NCBI GenBank assembly: GCA_903884125.1
Contig: CAISDR010000009.1
Coordinates: 1-11,023 of the forward strand
Reading direction: 5' to 3'
DNA: 11,023 bases
Source: an uncultured bacterium
Lineage (GTDB): Bacteria > Pseudomonadota > Alphaproteobacteria > CAISDR01
Each line of letters opens with the position of its first letter. The first letter of the stretch is position 1. Shown one piece after another: positions 6,511-11,023 of this stretch. The notes under the pieces are model-generated. The model searched no databases, was not told the origin of the DNA, and saw only the letters and a program-made list of their open reading frames with translations. A program made the position numbers and the translations under genes.

Positions 6511-7212
6511 TTAGGCCAGTGCTTTTTTGAACAGCGCCTGACTGCGTTCACCGGCTAGTTTGCTGGCGGCTTCGTCGAAATGTTCCCCGCCAATGCGCGA
6601 GAACGCGTGATCACAACCGGGATAGAATTCAACCTTTACAGTCGAAGAGTTCGCAAAAGCGGAATTCAACTGGGCCTGCGCTGGCGGCGGACAATATTGA
6701 TCCAGTTCGGCAACATGCAATAACACCGGCTTGGTGATCTTTGCTGCCTCGTCCAGATGACCCTCGATGCCGACGCCATAATATCCTACAGCTGCATCCG
6801 CATTGGTGCGGGTGGCGGTGAGATAGGCAAGAAGTCCGCCCAGACAAAAACCAACCGCACCCACTTTACCTGTGCAATGGGGATGCACGCGCACCTTGTC
6901 GATGGTTGCCTGTATGTCGTTGATGCCCAGTGCCACATCAAATCCTTTGTACAGTTCAAAGGCACGTGCCCATTCGGCTTCGGTTTTATCGGTTAGTTGT
7001 ATGCCGGGTTCCTGACGCCAGAACAGGTCGGGGGAAATAGCGATGTAACCAAGGGCAGCATAGTCATCTGCAATTGCACGCATGTTCTGGTTGACCCCGA
7101 AAATTTCCTGAATCACCACCACAGCCGGCGCTGGCGAATTGCCTTCGGGCACCGCCAGATAGGCCATAAAAGGACCATCGGCGGTTTCAATCTTGATCTC
7201 ATGTCCGGTCAT
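6511..7212 (-). CDS. Dienelactone hydrolase family protein (alpha/beta hydrolase)
   Basis: A 233-residue cytoplasmic alpha/beta hydrolase of the carboxymethylenebutenolidase family. The catalytic set is complete and sits at the same residue numbers as in the Pseudomonas enzyme: nucleophile C123 in GFCLGG, D171 in AELDQY, H202 in GCDHAF, with E36 in QEIFG and R206 after the histidine. Characterised members open dienelactones in chloroaromatic breakdown, but many bacteria carry housekeeping paralogs with unknown ester or lactone substrates. No aromatic-degradation genes are nearby, so the physiological substrate is unknown. ATG 7212 has an excellent AGGAG ribosome site 7 bases upstream. It begins 23 bases after the stop of the YyaL-like gene, so the two are probably one operon. 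It converges on the HD gene with a 37-base gap that shows no clear terminator. Confidence 0.92.
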   Translation of the reverse strand: MTGHEIKIETADGPFMAYLAVPEGNSPAPAVVVIQEIFGVNQNMRAIADDYAALGYIAISPDLFWRQEPGIQLTDKTEAEWARAFELYKGFDVALGINDIQATIDKVRVHPHCTGKVGAVGFCLGGLLAYLTATRTNADAAVGYYGVGIEGHLDEAAKITKPVLLHVAELDQYCPPPAQAQLNSAFANSSTVKVEFYPGCDHAFSRIGGEHFDEAASKLAGERSQALFKKALA

Positions 7213-7235
7213 TTATCTCTCCTGTGCTGATTGGA

Positions 7236-9326
7236 TTATCGGGTTTGGGGTTTGAGTTGCGCAAGCCGTAAGGCCAGGTCGTCCAGCGTTGTCAGCCCGA
7301 CCGAACAGGTCCGGTTGCGACAGATATAGGCGGTCGGTCTGCCAGCAATGGCAATCTTGGCAAAAGCAGGGTGATCGCGCGGCAGATCATCGCCATGGGG
7401 TCGGCGGTCCAAAACCAGATTGGGAATGCCCGCAGCAAGGATCATGGTCAGCATGGGCTGGTAAAGCGCATCTTCACTGGGACCGATGACAAAAATATGA
7501 ACCGGGTCCACCAGCAGATCATAGCCATTAAGCAGCATGGCCAGACCATAGCGCCCACGTGCAAGCTCGCCTGAAAAACCATTCAGGACCTGCAGCGCGC
7601 GGGCCTCGAAATATTTGTCACCAGTCAGGTGATAGAGATATGCCAGCACCATCATCATGGTGCCATTGGCTGATGGGATAGCATTGTCGAAAGCGCTGCG
7701 CGTGCGCACGATCAGACCGTCGGCATCATCTGCACTCATATAATAGCCGCCGAGGTCGTTTGCTTCGAAATGACGGTGCATGACGTCTGCCCAGCGGATC
7801 GCATGATCAAGGTATGACGGGTCACCGGTTGCCTGATGAAGGCTCAGGGCAGCGCGCGCCATGTTCGCGTAATCCTCTGCCAGACCAATCGCCCCGTTTA
7901 TGCCCTGGCGGCTGGAATGAAAAAGCCGGTCGCCATGGGACATGGTCTCGACAATGGTTTCAAAACATTTCGCTGCAATCAAAATCCAGTCGGCGCGATT
8001 CATGATCATCCCGGCGCGGGCCAGCCCATGTATGGTCAGGCCGTTCCAGTCGGTGAGAACCTTGTCATCGAAACCGGGGCGGATACGACGGCTGCGCGCG
8101 GCAAGCAGAATCTGACGACAGTGGGCAAGACGGGATTCTTCGGCCGCATCCAGATCGTCGACGGATCCAAGACGGTTGAGAATATTTGTCCCTTCCCAGT
8201 TTCCATCGGCACTTACACCATAAGCGGCCATGAACCGGTCGGCATCGCTGGTCAGGGCGACGGCAATTTCAGCTTTGCTCCAGACATAGAATTTTCCCTC
8301 GTGGCCTTCGCTGTCGGCATCAAGGGATGCAGCAAAACAGCCGGATGGCAATTGCATCTCACGGACAAGAAATTCGATGGTTTCTTCAATGCGGCGTTTG
8401 AAAAGTTCGTTGCCTGTTGCTGCGTAGGTCAGCGCATAGAGATCCACGAGCTGCGCATTGTCATAGAGCATCTTTTCAAAATGCGGGACGAGCCAGGCAT
8501 CATCAACGCTGTAGCGCGAAAACCCGCCACCCAGATGATCATATATGCCACCCTGGGCCATGTGTGTCAGCGTCAGCATCACGGCATCACGAAACGGTTT
8601 TTCCCCCGTTCTCAGATAAGCGCGCAGAATAAGTTCATAGACAAAAGGTTGAGGAAATTTCGGTGCGCTGCCAAGACCGCCGGAAAACGGATCACTGTCG
8701 CGGGTGGCGCCGCGGGCAATATTGGTGATCTGATCAAGATCAAGCAGGATTGCCTCAGCACTCGGGTTTGCACCGCGCGCCATATGGGCCAGACCGTCCA
8801 TCAGCTTCTTGCGCGCAGCAGCAACCTTGTCTTTTTCCTGTGCGAACACGCGTGCCATTTCCCGACACAGATCGCGCATGCCCGGTCTGCCATAGCGTGA
8901 TACCGGCGGGAAATAGGTGCCACCCCAAAATGGCGCACCATCCGGCATCAGAAACATGGTCAGTGGCCAGCCACCCTGTTCGCCGGAAATCGCCAGTGCG
9001 TTTTGATAGATGGCATCAATGTCGGGACGTTCTTCGCGATCAACTTTTACATTGACGAAAAGCTCGTTCATCAGCCGCGCGGTTGCTGGGTCCTCAAAAC
9101 TTTCATGGGCCATCACGTGACACCAGTGGCAGGCCGCGTAACCGATCGACAGAAGTATCGGCACATGCCGGGCTTGCGCTTCGGCCAGTGCATCAGGTCC
9201 CCAAGGACGCCAGTGGACTGGATTGTCCTTGTGCTGCAGCAGATAGGGGCTTGTCTCGCGCGCCAGCAGGTTTTGGGTCAAGATAAGAGGCGGTCCATTA
9301 GCGGGTGTTTGTTGGAAGCATGGCAC
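7236..9326 (-). CDS. Thioredoxin-fold protein of the DUF255/YyaL (SSP411-like) family
   Basis: This 696-residue protein has the standard two-part architecture. An N-terminal thioredoxin-like domain (about 16-180) has the signature ETSPYLLQHKDNPVHW, the redox-type motif CHWC (66-69), SFEDPATARLMNELFVNVKVDREERPD and GGWPLTMFLMPDG. A long alpha/alpha-barrel domain resembling N-acylglucosamine 2-epimerases and glycosidases follows, with YDHLGGGFSRYSVD, HFEKMLYDNAQL and LTDWNG. Its biochemical role is unknown in bacteria; no signal peptide is seen, so it is probably cytoplasmic. The C-terminus CRNRTCSVGLTT is the usual paired-cysteine end. The start is uncertain: GTG 9326 opens the frame, but TTG 9281 gives a 681-residue protein beginning MTQNLLARETSPYLLQH, which fits the family better. 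Neither has a good ribosome site. It probably forms an operon with the downstream hydrolase. Confidence 0.9.
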   Translation of the reverse strand: MPCFQQTPANGPPLILTQNLLARETSPYLLQHKDNPVHWRPWGPDALAEAQARHVPILLSIGYAACHWCHVMAHESFEDPATARLMNELFVNVKVDREERPDIDAIYQNALAISGEQGGWPLTMFLMPDGAPFWGGTYFPPVSRYGRPGMRDLCREMARVFAQEKDKVAAARKKLMDGLAHMARGANPSAEAILLDLDQITNIARGATRDSDPFSGGLGSAPKFPQPFVYELILRAYLRTGEKPFRDAVMLTLTHMAQGGIYDHLGGGFSRYSVDDAWLVPHFEKMLYDNAQLVDLYALTYAATGNELFKRRIEETIEFLVREMQLPSGCFAASLDADSEGHEGKFYVWSKAEIAVALTSDADRFMAAYGVSADGNWEGTNILNRLGSVDDLDAAEESRLAHCRQILLAARSRRIRPGFDDKVLTDWNGLTIHGLARAGMIMNRADWILIAAKCFETIVETMSHGDRLFHSSRQGINGAIGLAEDYANMARAALSLHQATGDPSYLDHAIRWADVMHRHFEANDLGGYYMSADDADGLIVRTRSAFDNAIPSANGTMMMVLAYLYHLTGDKYFEARALQVLNGFSGELARGRYGLAMLLNGYDLLVDPVHIFVIGPSEDALYQPMLTMILAAGIPNLVLDRRPHGDDLPRDHPAFAKIAIAGRPTAYICRNRTCSVGLTTLDDLALRLAQLKPQTR

Positions 9327-9372
9327 TGTTTTGATTGAGCGGCTTGCGAGGGGTGTGCACGACGCCTAGTCT

Positions 9373-9384
9373 GTTTGTACAAAC
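9373..9384. promoter_or_regulatory. Perfect 12-bp palindrome between divergent genes
   Basis: GTTTGTACAAAC is fully self-complementary and lies between the YyaL-like gene (minus) and the small plus-strand gene. It is flanked by a direct repeat TAGTC at 9367-9371 and 9386-9390. Such a symmetric site in a divergent gap is typical of a dimeric repressor operator. No regulator gene is in the window, so the binding protein is unknown. Confidence 0.4.
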
Positions 9385-9440
9385 TTAGTCGCTGGGGCGG
9401 ACAAGGCCAATAGGGCGGTTTAGGACATGAAGGAATGGCC

Positions 9441-9716
9441 ATGAAAATCAGCGTGGATGTGGAATGTTCTCCCGAAGAGGCCCGCGCCTTTCTGGGCCTG
9501 CCGAATGTCGCCCCGCTGCAGGATGCGATGATGCAGCAATTGCAGGACCGGATGAGTGCGAACATGCAGGCCATGGATATGGAAAGCCTGATCCGCTCGT
9601 GGTTCCCGGTCGGCGTTCAGGGCATGGAACAGATTCAGAAGGCCTTCTGGTCGGCGGCCACGGGCGCGGCATCCAGTGCACTGACGGGTTCCGATAGCAA
9701 AAAGCGCAAGGAATAA
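9441..9716 (+). CDS. Small conserved-looking protein upstream of mnmE (DUF6489-like)
   Basis: A 91-residue soluble protein beginning MKISVDVECSPEEARAFLGL. This opening resembles a family of short alphaproteobacterial proteins that I recall as DUF6489; the name is from memory and its function is unknown. The sequence shows a short beta strand, an acidic helix (SPEEARAFLGL), a Met/Gln-rich helical stretch (DAMMQQLQDRMSANMQAMDMESL, about 27-49), then WFPVGVQGMEQIQKAFWSAATGAAS and a basic tail ending KKRKE. The helix-rich centre and the FWSAATG segment are loosely phasin-like, but that is only a resemblance. ATG 9441 is preferred because AAGGA (9430-9434) lies 6 bases before it; ATG 9435 abuts that site. 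It ends 40 bases before mnmE and may be cotranscribed with it. Confidence 0.8.
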   Translation: MKISVDVECSPEEARAFLGLPNVAPLQDAMMQQLQDRMSANMQAMDMESLIRSWFPVGVQGMEQIQKAFWSAATGAASSALTGSDSKKRKE

Positions 9717-9729
9717 GGCGCAACGCGCC
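9717..9729 (+). other. Small GC-rich inverted repeat between the small gene and mnmE
   Basis: GGCGC-AAC-GCGCC immediately follows the TAA stop of the small gene, with the outer bases AAGG and CCTT also complementary. A short T-run (9735-9737) follows. The stem is too small and the T-run too weak for a confident terminator; it may only mark the 3' end or fold near the mnmE leader. Confidence 0.25.
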
Positions 9730-9756
9730 GATCCTTTGGATGGGTCGATCCAGCTT

Positions 9757-11023
9757 ATGAAGCTCAATGATACGATCTATGCGCTGGCTACGGCGCGCGG
9801 TCGCAGCGGTGTCGCCGTGGTGCGGGTTTCGGGCGCTGTTGCCTTCGAAGCCGCCCGGCAACTCGCCGGCCCGTTGCCAAAGCCGCGGACCGCCGGGTTA
9901 CGCAATCTTATGGATCAGGCTGGTCAGGCGCTGGATCAGGCACTGGTCATCTGTTTTCCCACGCCAAAATCCTATACCGGCGAGGATGTGGTGGAATTCC
10001 ACATTCATGGGGGGATTGCCGTATCCTCGGCGGTTCTGGCCGCTTTGGGACGCATAACGGGCTTGCGGCCCGCCGAACCCGGTGAATTCACCCGGCGAGC
10101 GGTTGGTGCGGGTCACATGGACCTGACTGCCGCTGAAGCCATTGCCGACCTGATCGATGCGGAAACCGACGGGCAACGGCGCCAGGCGCTGGCCCAGTTG
10201 GGCGGGCGCCTTTCAAAACTTTATGACCGGTGGCGGGCGGAGATCACCAGCCTGCGCGCGCTGGTCGAGGCTGAGATTGATTTCGTCGACGAAGATCTGG
10301 GTCTGGATCTGGCGGGGCGTGCCGCCCCCATCCTTGGCCAGTTGATTGAAGCCATGTCCGACCACCTGGCAGACAACAATCGGGGGGAACGGCTGCGTCA
10401 GGGTGTATCGATTGCCGTCATTGGTCCACCGAATGTTGGAAAATCAAGCATTATCAATCGGTTGGCGGGCCGGGACGTCGCTATTGTCTCAAGCCGGGCA
10501 GGTACAACCCGCGATGTGATCGAGGTCCATCTGGACCTTGGCGGGGTTCCGGTGATACTGGCAGATACGGCGGGCCTGCGTGACAGCGATGACCCGGTTG
10601 AGGCTGAGGGGATTGCCCGTGCGCGTGCGCGCATGGCGCAGGCAGACCTCACACTGGCGGTGGATACTGCTGATTCACCTGCACAGGGTGTTGTTTCGGG
10701 CAGCCGGACCCTGTTGGTGCGGAACAAGATCGACATAGATCCATCCACATTGGCACCGGGTATCTTTGGCGTTTCAGCCAGCACGGGCGAAGGGTTTGAC
10801 GCGTTGCTTGCCGAGCTTGGACGCAGAGCAGCCGAGCTTGGTGGTCTGGGTGAAGCGCCGGTCCTGACCCGTGCTCGCCACCGACACGCCGTCGAACGCG
10901 CCCGCGATGCCCTGACCCGCGTCAGTTTCACAGATGCCGAACTGGCGGCCGAAGACCTTCGCCTAGCCGCCGACGCGCTGGGGTCGATCACAGGCGCTGT
11001 TCACATCGAACAGGTGCTGGACG
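9757..11023 (+). CDS. mnmE: tRNA uridine-5-carboxymethylaminomethyl modification GTPase MnmE, 3' end missing
   Basis: MnmE acts with MnmG to modify the wobble uridine (U34) of certain tRNAs, using tetrahydrofolate-bound one-carbon units and GTP. The window holds 422 codons with no stop; about 20 residues are missing, including the C-terminal FCIGK motif. Present are the N-terminal folate-binding domain (MKLNDTIYALATARGRSGVAVVRVSG; SYTGEDVVEFHIHGG; GEFTRRAV from 109), the helical domain, and the inserted G domain: G1 GPPNVGKSS (223-231), G2 TTRD (250-253), G3 DTAG (270-273) and G4 NKID (323-326). The stretch after FTRRA reads VGAGHMDL where many homologs have F-x-x-G-K/R-x-DL. ATG 9757 matches the usual start; the ribosome site is weak (GGATGGG at 9738-9744, 12 bases away). 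The frame is open to the window end. Confidence 0.96.
   Translation, partial: MKLNDTIYALATARGRSGVAVVRVSGAVAFEAARQLAGPLPKPRTAGLRNLMDQAGQALDQALVICFPTPKSYTGEDVVEFHIHGGIAVSSAVLAALGRITGLRPAEPGEFTRRAVGAGHMDLTAAEAIADLIDAETDGQRRQALAQLGGRLSKLYDRWRAEITSLRALVEAEIDFVDEDLGLDLAGRAAPILGQLIEAMSDHLADNNRGERLRQGVSIAVIGPPNVGKSSIINRLAGRDVAIVSSRAGTTRDVIEVHLDLGGVPVILADTAGLRDSDDPVEAEGIARARARMAQADLTLAVDTADSPAQGVVSGSRTLLVRNKIDIDPSTLAPGIFGVSASTGEGFDALLAELGRRAAELGGLGEAPVLTRARHRHAVERARDALTRVSFTDAELAAEDLRLAADALGSITGAVHIEQVLD

Noticed and set aside
7836..8900. 354-codon open frame on the plus strand inside the YyaL-like gene
   Set aside because: It is long but wholly antisense to a gene with clear family motifs end to end; no motif or ribosome site supports it.
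5788..9716. Defence or other accessory system between rho and mnmE
   Set aside because: The four genes have no integrase, transposase, effector or nuclease motifs and no mobile-element ends. They look like housekeeping or orphan enzymes.
10398..10991. 197-codon open frame on the minus strand opposite mnmE
   Set aside because: It is Ser/Arg/Ala-rich low-complexity translation antisense to the MnmE G domain.

Overview
The window looks like ordinary core chromosome from an alphaproteobacterium, probably Rhodospirillales-like with mid-50s % GC by eye. The protein sequences and the gene order (maf-ppsR facing away from hemE-hemH-hemJ-rho, then mnmE) support this. No genus can be assigned from the sequence alone. 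There is no tRNA, rRNA, CRISPR array, insertion sequence or prophage. The most interesting element is not a gene: the 493-bp spacer between ppsR and hemE is very probably the chromosomal replication origin. It sits in the same place as Caulobacter Cori (hemE next to the RP001/DUF299 gene) and holds five exact copies of the hexamer TCCCCA, the Caulobacter W-box, plus DnaA-box-like 9-mers and an AT-rich patch.

Left arm (1-1047, minus strand): a 5' fragment of maf (house-cleaning nucleotide pyrophosphatase) follows ppsR, the bifunctional kinase/phosphorylase regulating PPDK or PEP synthase. The two are three bases apart. Both are transcribed away from the putative origin.

Centre (1048-1540): the putative origin and the divergent promoter region.

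Right arm (1541-5787, plus strand): hemE, hemH and hemJ give uroporphyrinogen decarboxylase, ferrochelatase and the membrane protoporphyrinogen oxidase, three of the last four steps of protoheme synthesis. A 390-bp leader with a C-rich, G-poor end precedes rho, the transcription termination factor.

Inserted block (5788-9716): a strong hairpin with a GCAA loop ends the rho unit. Next is a plus-strand HD-domain protein related to PhnZ-type oxygenases but lacking two of their key residues. Then come two minus-strand genes, a DUF255/YyaL-type thioredoxin-fold protein and a dienelactone-hydrolase-family enzyme with the complete catalytic set. A perfect 12-bp palindrome lies in the divergent gap before a small plus-strand protein of unknown function.

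Right edge (9757-11023): mnmE, the tRNA U34-modifying GTPase, cut by the window end about 20 codons before its C-terminus. In many alphaproteobacteria mnmE is followed by mnmG-rsmG-parA-parB near the origin, which also fits an origin-proximal location.
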